A stretch of DNA of 64,000 bases from Nocardioides nitrophenolicus (GTDB lineage Bacteria; Actinomycetota; Actinomycetes; Propionibacteriales; Nocardioidaceae). The notes beneath the pieces are model-generated. The model ran no database searches and was not told where the DNA came from. It saw only the letters and a list, made by a program, of their open reading frames with translations. The translations under genes were made by a program, and so were the position numbers. The stretch lies in NCBI RefSeq assembly GCF_016907515.1, contig NZ_JAFBBY010000001.1, positions 868,001 through 932,000 on the forward strand, read 5' to 3'. Positions 1-8,003 of the stretch are shown one piece after another (position 1 is the stretch's first letter; each line of letters begins with the position of its first letter).

Positions 1-46
1 CGGCCTCGTCGAAGGTCTCGGCTGGGCGCGCTGCGGGCTCGTTCAT
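1..46 (-). CDS. Partial CDS, N-terminus of an unidentified protein
   Basis: An ATG at 46 on the minus strand opens a frame reading MNEPAARPAETFDEA that runs off the left edge without a stop. The next gene is divergent, and a -10-like TAGACT lies about 17 nt upstream of the ATG. Fifteen residues are too few to name a family; this could also be spurious. Confidence 0.35.
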   Translation of the reverse strand, partial: MNEPAARPAETFDEA

Positions 47-90
47 GGCGCCGCCGAGTCTAGGGTGTGGCAGCGAGAGGGAGGGAAAGC

Positions 91-1281
91 ATGGGGGCTC
101 GGCGAGGTCTGGCGGTGGCGGTGGCCGCGATGCTGGCGGTGCCGGGGTTGTCGGCGTGCTCGGCCGCCGGCGACTCCCCCACCGCCGAGCCGACGACGAG
201 CGAGGCACCGCTGATCCCCGAGCCGAGCGCGCTGCCGACCGCACTGCCGAGCGACGTGCTCGCCGGCGAGATGCAGGACCTGGCCAAGCTCGCCGAGCGC
301 CTCGCCCAGCAGCTCCCGGCGCAGCGCCGGCCGGAGCCGGTGCGGATCGCGGGCAGCAGCACCCGGTGGCAGCCGGGGGCGGCCTACCGCGGAGTGTTCG
401 CGGATCCCGACATCCTGCGCCACGACGGCCGCTGGTACGCCTACGCCACCAACACCTCGCACCTCAAGCTCCCGGTGCTGACCTCGCGCGACCTGACGAC
501 CTGGACCCCGCTGGCCACGAGCGGCGGGGGCCGGATCGACCCGATCGAGGTCGCCGGCTGGGTGCGCAGCAGCGACGGCGGCCGCGACCTGTGGGCGCCG
601 GGCGTGGCCGAGGTCGGTGGCGGCTGGACCGCGGCGTACGCCGCACCGGCCGGCACCCAGGGCGGCCAGCGGCACAACTGCATCGGGCTGACCCGCGGCC
701 CCTCGCCGGCCGGGCCGTTCCGGCCGGTCGGGGAGCCGCTCTGCTACGGCGAGGCCCAGCTCGGCGTCATCGACCCCGACGTGTTCGTCGACGAGCACGG
801 CGTGGCGTGGCTGCTGTGGAAGTTCTCCGGCGTCGTCAACCGCCGCCCGGCCGGGCTGTTCATCCGTCGGCTCAACGCCGACGGAACCGGCTTCGCCGAC
901 GGCTCGCAGACCCGGGAGCTGCTCACCCTCGACCGGCCGTGGGAGGGCGACACCATCGAGAACCCGAGCATGGTCCAGTTCCGCGGGGTCACCTATCTCT
1001 TCTACTCCGGCAACTCGTGGGAGCGCGCCGACTACGCGACCGGGTACGCCATCTGCGCCGGACCCGAGGGGCCGTGCGTGCGCCAGAACCACGGGGAGCC
1101 GCTGCTCTCCACCGCCACGACCGGCCGGCTCGGTCCGGGCGGCGCGTCGGCGTTCGTCGACCGGAAGTCGCTGCGACTGGTCTACCACGCGTGGGACCGG
1201 GTCGGGCAGACCCGCCGGCTGCACGTCGCCGGGCTGTGGCAGCGCGACGACGGCACGCTGGAGGTCGTGGACCCGGGCTGA
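91..1281 (+). CDS. Glycoside hydrolase family 43-like lipoprotein
   Basis: Predicted secreted, lipid-anchored glycosidase of the five-bladed beta-propeller GH43 clan, which acts on arabinose- or xylose-containing polysaccharides. An N-terminal hydrophobic stretch ends in the lipobox LSAC (Cys23), followed by a Pro/Thr/Ser-rich linker to about residue 95. The three acidic residues expected of GH43 are visible: Asp105 in FADPD, Asp228 in VIDPD and Glu290 in IENPSM. I chose ATG 91 over GTG 67 because an AGGGAGG ribosome-binding site lies just before it and the signal peptide then starts cleanly. It is 396 aa. Substrate is not predictable; no transport or sugar-regulator genes are adjacent, so it looks monocistronic. 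Confidence 0.8.
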   Translation: MGARRGLAVAVAAMLAVPGLSACSAAGDSPTAEPTTSEAPLIPEPSALPTALPSDVLAGEMQDLAKLAERLAQQLPAQRRPEPVRIAGSSTRWQPGAAYRGVFADPDILRHDGRWYAYATNTSHLKLPVLTSRDLTTWTPLATSGGGRIDPIEVAGWVRSSDGGRDLWAPGVAEVGGGWTAAYAAPAGTQGGQRHNCIGLTRGPSPAGPFRPVGEPLCYGEAQLGVIDPDVFVDEHGVAWLLWKFSGVVNRRPAGLFIRRLNADGTGFADGSQTRELLTLDRPWEGDTIENPSMVQFRGVTYLFYSGNSWERADYATGYAICAGPEGPCVRQNHGEPLLSTATTGRLGPGGASAFVDRKSLRLVYHAWDRVGQTRRLHVAGLWQRDDGTLEVVDPG

Positions 1282-1299
1282 CGGCGCAGGCCGAAGGGG

Positions 1300-1722
1300 C
1301 TACGCGTCGAAGGGGAGCAGCCGGAAGCTGTCGCCTCCCCAGAGCGGCGTGATGGCGCGGAAGTGCCGCTGGTCGACGGTGAACAGGCTGCGGGTCCGAT
1401 GATCCTGCGCGTGCACGACGAGCGTGGCGTCGGTCAGGCCGAGGGGGAAGTCACCGTAGACCCCGGCGACGCCGGCGGCACGGGCGGCGATGGCCTGGTC
1501 GAACGGGACGACGTCCATGGTGTCCAGGACGTCGTCGAGCACCGCGGCGCGGGCCTGCTCGCCGAGCCGGGCACCGACGAGGTGGTCCAGCTCGGCCAGC
1601 ACCAAGGCGGGCACCAGGAGCCTCTCGTCGACGCCGCTCAGATACTCCCTGGCGGCTGCGTGGTGAGCGTCGGAGCGGTCGTAGCAGGCGTAGATCGCTC
1701 CCGTGTCGGCGATGATCGTCAC
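1300..1722 (-). CDS. VapC-type PIN-domain toxin
   Basis: 140-aa PIN-domain ribonuclease, the toxin half of a type II toxin-antitoxin pair; members cleave tRNA or rRNA with Mg2+. The acidic residues of the PIN site are present: Asp6 in IADTGA, Glu44 in LAELD, Asp98 in LTDAT and Asp117. The GTG start at 1722 overlaps the stop of the upstream ribbon-helix-helix gene by 4 bp (GTGA), so the two are translationally coupled. The RNA target cannot be read from the sequence. Confidence 0.85.
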   Translation of the reverse strand: MTIIADTGAIYACYDRSDAHHAAAREYLSGVDERLLVPALVLAELDHLVGARLGEQARAAVLDDVLDTMDVVPFDQAIAARAAGVAGVYGDFPLGLTDATLVVHAQDHRTRSLFTVDQRHFRAITPLWGGDSFRLLPFDA

Positions 1723-1952
1723 GCGATCCCGAACCCGGTGTCGGAGAGGATCTGGTCGACATCGGTCGAGGTGGACGACGCCCCGCTGTCGTACAGGCCG
1801 AAGCGCATCTCGCGAGCGGTTCGGCCCCGGCCGCGCAGCTTCTCGGTCAGGGCCTCACGGATCACGTCGGCCTCGGTGCGCCCTTCGGCCGCGGCGCGCG
1901 CCTCGAGCGCGGCCTTGAGGTCCTCAGGGAGGTAGATCGTCGTGCGCACCAT
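1719..1952 (-). CDS. Ribbon-helix-helix antitoxin, VapB-like
   Basis: Small DNA-binding antitoxin expected to neutralise the PIN toxin encoded immediately downstream and to repress the operon. The N-terminus MVRTTIYLPEDLKAAL is a typical ribbon-helix-helix beta strand plus helix A, followed by a helix containing TEADVIREAL; the acidic C-terminal tail would contact the toxin. I start at ATG 1952 because family members begin at the beta strand (MVRTTIYL); an in-frame ATG at 1970 would add MAYPGG. Length is 77 aa. An inverted repeat sits directly over the upstream side of the start. Confidence 0.8.
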   Translation of the reverse strand: MVRTTIYLPEDLKAALEARAAAEGRTEADVIREALTEKLRGRGRTAREMRFGLYDSGASSTSTDVDQILSDTGFGIA

Positions 1953-1964
1953 GCCACCAGGGTA

Positions 1965-1982
1965 CGCCATATGCGTATGGCG
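1965..1982. promoter_or_regulatory. Inverted repeat, likely VapBC operator
   Basis: CGCCATA (1965-1971), a 4-nt centre TGCG, and TATGGCG (1976-1982) form a perfect 7-bp inverted repeat just upstream of the antitoxin start at 1952. Ribbon-helix-helix antitoxins usually bind short palindromes at this position to autoregulate. The role is inferred from position and symmetry only. Confidence 0.4.
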
Positions 1983-1991
1983 CGCCCGGTC

Positions 1992-2702
1992 TCAGCGCCG
2001 GCGCGCGGTGACCAGGTACTGCAGCTGCACCTCGTGGTCCGGGGCCACGCCGAAGCGGCGGTCCAGGTCGAGGATGCTCGTCAGCGGCGTGACCCTCACC
2101 TCGGCGAAGCCCGCGGCGGCGACCAGGTCGCGGGTGGCGTCGATGGACGTCGCGGCGGCGAGCGGCAGCAGCGCGCGGACCTCGGCGTCGTAGCGCTCGA
2201 CGAAGTCAGCCGAGGTGTCGCGGTCGAGCCCGGTCGGGAACCAGGTCGAGTCCACCAGCGCCAGCACTCCCCCGGGGCGCAGCAGTCGCCGCCAGGAGGC
2301 CAGCGCGCGCTCCGGCTCGCGCAGGGTCCACATCAGGTAGCGGCTGGTGATCGCGTCGAACGAGCCGTCGGGGAAGTCCGGGGCGACGGCGTCGCCCCGC
2401 AGGAAGCGCGGCGGGTGCGGCGCCCGCGCGGCGTGCTCGCGGGCACGGGCCAGCATCCCCTCGGCGAGGTCGGTGGCGGTGACGTCGTGGCCGAGCTCGG
2501 CGAGCAGGAGCGCGACGTACCCGCTCCCGGTGCCGAGGTCGAGCACCGTGGCCGGCGCGGGCGGCAGCGCGGCGGTGAACACCTCGGTCCAGGCGGCCCG
2601 GTCGTGCTCGCGCCGCTCCGGGCGCTGCTGGTAGTCGTCGTACTCCGGCGCGCGGCCGGTCCAGTAGGCGTCGATGTTGGACTGGGGCGTCGAGTGCGTC
2701 AT
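1992..2702 (-). CDS. Class I SAM-dependent methyltransferase
   Basis: 236-aa methyltransferase with a Rossmann-type SAM site: motif I VLDLGTGSGYVALLLAELG, the acidic loop TATDL, and a post-I region containing LRGDAVAPDFPDGSFDAI. The fold resembles the Methyltransf_11 group, which methylates small molecules; the substrate is not identifiable. Its ATG overlaps the stop of the ABC ATPase by 4 bp (ATGA), making it the last gene of the four-gene uptake operon. That suggests action on the imported ligand or a metallophore (inference). Cytoplasmic, no signal peptide. Confidence 0.82.
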   Translation of the reverse strand: MTHSTPQSNIDAYWTGRAPEYDDYQQRPERREHDRAAWTEVFTAALPPAPATVLDLGTGSGYVALLLAELGHDVTATDLAEGMLARAREHAARAPHPPRFLRGDAVAPDFPDGSFDAITSRYLMWTLREPERALASWRRLLRPGGVLALVDSTWFPTGLDRDTSADFVERYDAEVRALLPLAAATSIDATRDLVAAAGFAEVRVTPLTSILDLDRRFGVAPDHEVQLQYLVTARRR

Positions 2703-3481
2703 GCGGGGAGCCTCTCGGGTACGGCGGCGAGCGGGTGGAAGAGCAGCTGGGGGTGGCCGGCGGCGTCGGTGCGGGTGACCCCGATGCCGTAGACCCGCTC
2801 CAGCAGGTGCGGGTCGAGGACGGCGTCCGGCGAGCCGGCCGCGGCGACCCGGCCCCGGTCGAGCAGGACCAGGTCGTCGCAGTAGCGCGCGGCGAGGTTG
2901 AGGTCGTGGAGCACCACCACCGCGCTGGTCGCGACCTCGCGCACCAGGCCGAGCACCTCGTGCTGGTAGCGGATGTCGAGGTGGTTGGTCGGCTCGTCGA
3001 GGAGCAGGAAGTCGGCCTCCTGCGCGAGCGCCCGGGCGACGAGGACCCGCTGTCGCTCGCCACCGGACAGGTCGGCGTACGGACGCGCGGCGAGGTGGGT
3101 GCCGCCGACGCGCGCCAGCGCCGCGTCGACCACGCTCCGGTCGACGTCTCCGGCCCGCTGGAAGGTGCCCAGCCGCGGCAGCCTGCCGAGCGTGACCATC
3201 TCCCGGACGCTCAGCATCGCGTCGGCGTCGGACTCCTGGACCACGACCGCGATCCGCCGGGCCACCTCGCGCGGTCGCAGCCGGGCCAGGGGGACGCCGC
3301 CCACCGACACCCGGCCCCGCTCCGGCCGCAGGGAGCCGTAGAGCAGGCGCAGGGCGGTGGTCTTCCCGCTGCCGTTGGGGCCGAGCAGGCCGAGCACCCG
3401 GCCCGGACGGGCCTCGAGCCCGACGCCGCGGAGCACCGGGCGCTCGTCGTAGCCGAAGTGGAGATCCTCCGCGACGATCAC
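2699..3481 (-). CDS. ABC transporter ATP-binding protein, FecE/BtuD type
   Basis: 260-aa nucleotide-binding subunit of an importer of the iron-siderophore/cobalamin type. Walker A is LGPNGSGKTT, the signature is LSGGERQRV, Walker B is FLLLDEPTNHLD, and an H-loop lies in VVVLHDLN. The start is GTG 3481, overlapping the TGA of the binding-protein gene (GTGA); longer reading upstream would lie inside that gene and lacks family similarity. It powers the permease encoded upstream in the same operon. The pattern GRVAAAGSPDAVL near the C-terminus is standard for this subfamily. Confidence 0.92.
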   Translation of the reverse strand: MIVAEDLHFGYDERPVLRGVGLEARPGRVLGLLGPNGSGKTTALRLLYGSLRPERGRVSVGGVPLARLRPREVARRIAVVVQESDADAMLSVREMVTLGRLPRLGTFQRAGDVDRSVVDAALARVGGTHLAARPYADLSGGERQRVLVARALAQEADFLLLDEPTNHLDIRYQHEVLGLVREVATSAVVVLHDLNLAARYCDDLVLLDRGRVAAAGSPDAVLDPHLLERVYGIGVTRTDAAGHPQLLFHPLAAVPERLPA

Positions 3482-4455
3482 GAGGCGAACCTCGCCCGGA
3501 CCTGCGCCAGGCCGTCCAGGGCCAGCGGCGTCGGCGGCTCGACGTAGTTGAAGAGCAGCGGCAGCAGCTCGCCCTCGCGGACCGCGGTGATGCTGTCGGC
3601 GCCGGGCAGGCCGGTCACGGCGGCCACCACCTGGTCGGGGTCGCCCGCGCTGTGGAGCAGGACCAGGACGTCGGGGTCGCGGCCGATCAGCTCCTCCGCG
3701 GTGACCTCGAAGACCCGCTCGTCGGTGTCGGCGAAGACGTCGTCGAGACCGGCCGCCTCGAGGATCGGGTGCGCCATGCTGCGGGCGCCGTAGGCGTAGG
3801 TCACGCCGCCGCCGACGGTCGGGTAGAGCACCGCCGCGGTGCGCCGCTCCCCGCCCGCCGGGGCGCTCAGCTCCGCGACCCGCTGCTCGATCGCGGCGTT
3901 CGCGGCGGTCGCCTCGTCGCGCCGGTCGAACACCTCGCCGTAGGTGCTCATCTGGTCGGTGATGTCGTCGAAGCCAGGGTCGTCGAGCCCCCGCGGGCAC
4001 ATCGCGGGCTCCTCGATGAGCGGGATCCCGACGGCGCCGAGGGTGTCGCGGCCGAGGTTGTCGATCTCGCCGAGCACCAGGTCGGGCTCCTGGTCGATGA
4101 CGACCTCCTTCGAGATGAGCAGGTGGCCCGAGGCGTCGGTCTTGCCGGTCAGCGCCGGGATGTCCTCGAGCGCCGCCCAGGTGGCGTCGTCGTAGTAGTC
4201 GCGGGGGTACTCACCGGCCCGGGCGGTGACCCGGTCCAGGACGCCGAGCCGGGCCAGATAGGGCACCGCCGCGCTCTTGAGCAGCACGACCTCCTCGGGC
4301 GCCGCGTCGAAGGTGACCTCGGCGCCGCAGTTCTCCACGGTCACCGGATACGGCCCGGAGCCCCCGGAGGCGGAGCGCTCGCTCGCCCCCAGGCCGCAGG
4401 AGGTGAGGGCGAGCACGGAGGCGCTCGCGGCGAGGACGGCGAGAGGACGGCGCAT
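3478..4455 (-). CDS. Substrate-binding lipoprotein, FecB/BtuF-like (class III SBP)
   Basis: 325-aa extracytoplasmic receptor for the adjacent importer. The signal peptide ends in the lipobox LTSC (Cys20), so it is membrane-anchored. The two-lobed helical-backbone class III fold is suggested by the EVVLLKSAAVPYLARLG and EPDLVLGEIDN elements typical of FhuD/BtuF-like proteins. The ligand class includes ferric siderophores, haem, cobalamin and other metallophores; sequence alone does not decide. Some actinobacterial relatives are annotated as F420-0 transport proteins. The upstream Nur-type operator makes a nickel-linked ligand an open possibility. Confidence 0.9.
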   Translation of the reverse strand: MRRPLAVLAASASVLALTSCGLGASERSASGGSGPYPVTVENCGAEVTFDAAPEEVVLLKSAAVPYLARLGVLDRVTARAGEYPRDYYDDATWAALEDIPALTGKTDASGHLLISKEVVIDQEPDLVLGEIDNLGRDTLGAVGIPLIEEPAMCPRGLDDPGFDDITDQMSTYGEVFDRRDEATAANAAIEQRVAELSAPAGGERRTAAVLYPTVGGGVTYAYGARSMAHPILEAAGLDDVFADTDERVFEVTAEELIGRDPDVLVLLHSAGDPDQVVAAVTGLPGADSITAVREGELLPLLFNYVEPPTPLALDGLAQVRARFAS

Positions 4456-4485
4456 GGGGTTCTCCTGGGGTGGGGATGGCTGGAC

Positions 4486-5511
4486 TCAGGCCGTGGTCGC
4501 CTGGAGCCGGCGGACGAGGACGAGCAGGAAGGGGGCGCCGACGACAGCGGTGACGATCCCGATCGGGACCTCCTGCGGCGCGAGCAGGACGCGGGCCACG
4601 ATGTCGGCCCAGATCAGCAGGATCGCGCCCATCAGTGCGGCGACCGGGATCGCACGCACGTGCGCGGCGCCGACCGCGCGGCGGGCGAGGTGGGGCACCA
4701 CGAGACCGACGAAGCCGACCGCGCCGGCGGCCGACACCACGACGGCCACGCACAGCGAGACCAGCACGAGCAGCCCGGTGCGCAGCCGCTCCGGCGACAC
4801 CCCGAGGGCGAGCGCGGTCTCGTCACCGACCGCCAGTGCGTCCAGCCGGCGGCCGAGCACGGTGAGCACGGCGATGCTGAGCAGGACCACCACGACGGCC
4901 AGGGTCAGCGCCTGGCCCCACGCGGCGAGGGCGAGCGAGCCGAGCAGCCAGAACATCACCGAGCGCGCGCCCTCCGCGGAGTCCGAGGCGAAGATCAGGA
5001 AGCTCGTGACGGCCTGCAGGGCGTAGCCGACGGCGACGCCGGCGAGGAGCAGGCGGGTCGAGGTGACCCGGCCGGCGGAGCGCGCGACGACGTAGACCAG
5101 GACGGAGGCGGCGAGGGCCCCCACGAAGGCGCTGGCGGACAGCGCGTGCTCCCCGAGGCCGAGGGTGACGCCGAACAGGATCGCCGCCGCCGCGCCGGTC
5201 GACGCCCCCGAGCTGACGCCGAGCAGGTAGGGGTCGGCGAGCAGGTTGCGCACCATCGCCTGCAGCGCCGCGCCCGCCACCGCCAGGCCCGCGCCGACGA
5301 CCGCGGCGAGCAGCACCCGCGGCAGCCGGACGTCCCACACGATCGCGTCGCGCGGTGCGCTCCAGGTCTGCTCGGCGGGGGTCAGGAAGAGGTGGTGCCC
5401 GACGACCCGGACCACGCTGTCGAAGGGCACGTAGACCGCGCCGAGGGCGGTGCCGGCGACCACCGACAGCACGAGGACGACGAGCAGGACAGCGGTCCAG
5501 CGACGCGCCAC
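4486..5511 (-). CDS. ABC transporter permease, FecCD family
   Basis: 341-aa polytopic permease with about ten predicted hydrophobic segments, beginning with TM1 directly after MARRWTA and containing the conserved ATPase-contact region around GVSPERLRTGLLVLVSL. PHLARRAVG near the C-terminus is a family hallmark. The GTG start at 5511 follows a strong AAGGAGG 9 nt upstream. It is the first gene of the permease / binding protein / ATPase / methyltransferase operon, which is read leftward from a palindromic operator at 5524-5550. Confidence 0.92.
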   Translation of the reverse strand: MARRWTAVLLVVLVLSVVAGTALGAVYVPFDSVVRVVGHHLFLTPAEQTWSAPRDAIVWDVRLPRVLLAAVVGAGLAVAGAALQAMVRNLLADPYLLGVSSGASTGAAAAILFGVTLGLGEHALSASAFVGALAASVLVYVVARSAGRVTSTRLLLAGVAVGYALQAVTSFLIFASDSAEGARSVMFWLLGSLALAAWGQALTLAVVVVLLSIAVLTVLGRRLDALAVGDETALALGVSPERLRTGLLVLVSLCVAVVVSAAGAVGFVGLVVPHLARRAVGAAHVRAIPVAALMGAILLIWADIVARVLLAPQEVPIGIVTAVVGAPFLLVLVRRLQATTA

Positions 5512-5523
5512 CCCGACCCACCT

Positions 5524-5550
5524 CCTTGTTGCAAGGACTTTGCAACAAGG
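5524..5550 (-). promoter_or_regulatory. Nur-type (nickel-responsive Fur family) operator
   Basis: Perfect inverted repeat: CCTTGTTGCAA (5524-5534), GGACT, TTGCAACAAGG (5540-5550). Its core TTGCAA-N5-TTGCAA equals the Nur box described for Streptomyces coelicolor (tTGCaa-N5-ttGCAA, from memory). It overlaps the permease ribosome-binding site and lies just downstream of a possible -10 (GATAGG/TAGGTT on the minus strand), a good place for repression. The match is seen directly; the Nur assignment is inference. Confidence 0.68.
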
Positions 5551-5587
5551 AACCTATCGCAACAGCTCGCGACCCGGACGACCTGGG

Positions 5588-6493
5588 TCAGCGCGCGGCC
5601 GCACCCCGGAGCCGCTCGACGTGCATCCGCAGCCACCCCGCCACCTGCCACATGGTCGGCTCGGCGGCGTCGAAGACGTCGGTGTGCCGCCAGTAGCCGT
5701 GCACCTGGCCGAGGTAGCGGGTGCCCACCACCTCGACGCCGGCCTCGGCGAGGACCAGGACGAGCTGCTCGCCCTCGTCACGCAGCGGGTCGTGCTCGGC
5801 GGTGGTGACCAGCGTCGGCGGCAGCGTGCCGAGGGCGGTGGAGCGGAGCGGGGCCAGGTCGGGGTGCTCGAGGTCGGCCGGCGTGGCGGCGTACTGCTGC
5901 CAGTACCAGGCGGCCTCCGCGGGCTCGAACCCGTCGGCGGCGGTGCGGTAGGAGTCGAAGGAGGCGGTCGGGTCGAGGAAGGGATAGATCAGCACGACGC
6001 CGGCGAAGCGGCCGGGATGGCGCAGCGCGGTGACCAGGGCCAGGTTGCCGCCGGCGCTGTCGCCGTGGATGAACGCCGGCAGCCCGGCCAGCTCCGGCTG
6101 CTCCCCGAGCCAGCGGACCGCGGCGGACAGGTCGTCGGGCGCCGCCGGGAACGGGTGCTCCGGCGGGCGCCGGTAGTCGACGCTGAGCACCGCCGTCCGG
6201 CTGAGGCTCGCGAACCGGCGGACGGCGGCGTCGTGCACCTCGACGTCGTTGAGCACGAACCCGCCGCCGTGGGCGTGGACCACCACGGCGTCGTACCCGG
6301 CGGGCAGGTAGAGCCGGGCCGGCACGCCGCCCGCGTCGACGTCGCGCACCTCGGCGACCTCGGGGCGCGGCTGGTCGGCCGCGGCGGCCCGGGCACGCTC
6401 GCGCTCGGCCGCGATGTCGAAGGCGGGATCGGTGACGGCGAGCTCGCCCGCGGCGTTGGCGATCGCCGCGCGGGCCTGGGGGTGGAGGGCCAT
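5588..6493 (-). CDS. Alpha/beta hydrolase, hormone-sensitive-lipase (HSL) family esterase
   Basis: 301-aa cytoplasmic esterase/lipase. It has the HSL oxyanion motif HGGG (75-78), the nucleophile elbow GDSAGG with Ser146, and the acid and base of the triad at Asp235 (EHDPLRDEG) and His265 (GQVHGYWR). Family members hydrolyse short-chain acyl or carboxyl esters. A -10-like TAGGGT (minus strand, 6500-6505) lies 6 nt before the ATG with no Shine-Dalgarno, so the transcript is probably leaderless. It sits just upstream of the Nur operator but reads towards it, so it is unlikely to be controlled by it. Confidence 0.88.
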   Translation of the reverse strand: MALHPQARAAIANAAGELAVTDPAFDIAAERERARAAAADQPRPEVAEVRDVDAGGVPARLYLPAGYDAVVVHAHGGGFVLNDVEVHDAAVRRFASLSRTAVLSVDYRRPPEHPFPAAPDDLSAAVRWLGEQPELAGLPAFIHGDSAGGNLALVTALRHPGRFAGVVLIYPFLDPTASFDSYRTAADGFEPAEAAWYWQQYAATPADLEHPDLAPLRSTALGTLPPTLVTTAEHDPLRDEGEQLVLVLAEAGVEVVGTRYLGQVHGYWRHTDVFDAAEPTMWQVAGWLRMHVERLRGAAAR

Positions 6494-6527
6494 GCCCGCA
6501 CCCTAGGCGCGGACCGGCCGACCGGGC

Positions 6528-7892
6528 TCAGCGGGCGCGGGACCTGGCCTCGAGGCACTGCACTCCCGGCGTCGGCGCGGACGCCCGGACCTTGACGAAC
6601 ACCTTGCCGGCGGCGCGCCTGCGCAGCTTCACCGTGAACCTGCCGCTGGCCTTCGCCCGGCCCGTGCCGATCTTGCGCGCCTTGCCCTTGCGCGGCTTCG
6701 CGTAGGCGACCACCGCGCCGGCGCGGCAGGCGGGCTCGGCGACGACGCGGCCCTTCGCCCGGCCCCCGGCCACCGCCCGGAGCTTGACCACGCGGGCGAC
6801 CTGGCGCGGCGGGAACAGGTGGGCGTCGACGGTGATGGCGCCCACCCGGTTGGCGGCCCGGTCGATGAACCACAGCCGGCCGTCGCCGCCGAACTCGATG
6901 TCCGTCGCGTTCCAGGGTGCGATCGACGCCCGGGAGATCTCGCCACCGGGCGTGATCCGGCCGATCGCGCCGGCCTCGGCCCACCACAGGGCCCCGTCGG
7001 GGCCGAGCTCCAGCGAGTGGGGCACCGGGTCGCCGGACTGGCCGGCCAGCCGCGGCAGCGCCCAGGAGACGAACCTGGAGCCGTCGAAGCGCCCGATCGC
7101 TCCGCCTCGGTAGGTCGCGAAGGGCGGCGCACCCCACACCTCGTGCCCCGTCGCCCAGAGCGCGCCGTCCGCGCCGTACGCGAGCGACCCGGTCGACAGC
7201 GAACCGCCCCAGGGCGCGGGATGGGTCGTCGCCTGACGGTCCTCGCCGAGACGCTCGAGGTTGCCGCCGTCGCCGTACCAGAGCGCACCGTCGGGAGCGA
7301 GCGCCATCGGGACCGACCGGTCGTCCACCGCGTTCGGGAGCTGCCAGCCCTCCACCTGCCCGTCGGCCACGCCGAGGAGCCGGTACATGGTGTGGTCCCC
7401 ACCGAGCTCGCTGACCCACACGCCGCGCGACCGGCCGGCCGTGATCGCGCCGAACTGCGCGTACCCGTCGGAGAATCGGTCGAGGTAGGCGCCCGAGGTG
7501 GGCATCCGGTTCACGTTCGCGCCGGCGTGGGAGAGGAACCAGAGATCCCCGTCACCACCCGCGACCAGGTCCGTCGGCCCCGAGGACTGGCCGGGGTCGT
7601 GCGCGACGGGGAACTCCTGGATCGCCCCGCCGACGGTGATCCGACCGATCTTCCAGCCCTTCTCCTCGGCGAACCAGAGACTGCCGTCCGGGCCCCTCGT
7701 CAACGACTCCAGGCCGGCGCCCGCGGTCGGCACCGGATAGGTCGCGAGCGTCGGCCCGGCGGCCGGTGCCGCGGGTGCCGTCGGTGCGGCCGCCGCGGCC
7801 CGGTCGGCGCGGGCCGCTCCCTCCGCGACACCCGCCGAGGACGCGATCAGCAAGGCTCCGGTGACCGCGACCACGCTCGTCCTGACCCGCAC
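6528..7892 (-). CDS. Secreted beta-propeller protein, virginiamycin B lyase-like
   Basis: 454-aa exported protein. After an N-terminal signal region (MRVRTSVVAVTGALLIASSA) and an Ala/Pro linker come repeated blades with the signature GPDGSLWFAEE...KIGRIT, as in Vgb/SMP-30-like propellers (for example GADGALWATG, GPDGALWWAE, GGDGRLWFID). A basic C-terminal extension with two Cys (EPACRAG and VQCLE) looks like a small beta domain with a disulphide. The GTG 7892 start has GTGAGGAG upstream; the same frame stays open far upstream but lies antisense to the regulator gene and is not protein-like. True lyase activity is uncertain; many homologues are only structural propellers. Confidence 0.75.
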   Translation of the reverse strand: MRVRTSVVAVTGALLIASSAGVAEGAARADRAAAAAPTAPAAPAAGPTLATYPVPTAGAGLESLTRGPDGSLWFAEEKGWKIGRITVGGAIQEFPVAHDPGQSSGPTDLVAGGDGDLWFLSHAGANVNRMPTSGAYLDRFSDGYAQFGAITAGRSRGVWVSELGGDHTMYRLLGVADGQVEGWQLPNAVDDRSVPMALAPDGALWYGDGGNLERLGEDRQATTHPAPWGGSLSTGSLAYGADGALWATGHEVWGAPPFATYRGGAIGRFDGSRFVSWALPRLAGQSGDPVPHSLELGPDGALWWAEAGAIGRITPGGEISRASIAPWNATDIEFGGDGRLWFIDRAANRVGAITVDAHLFPPRQVARVVKLRAVAGGRAKGRVVAEPACRAGAVVAYAKPRKGKARKIGTGRAKASGRFTVKLRRRAAGKVFVKVRASAPTPGVQCLEARSRAR

Positions 7893-8003
7893 GCTCCCAC
7901 GCTCCTCACGACATCGATGACGAGCGTCCACCGTGCCCGGGCCGGGGCGGGCCGGTCCCCGATCCCGAACGTTCCCGAACGCCCGGCAGGTACCTTCACC
8001 CGC

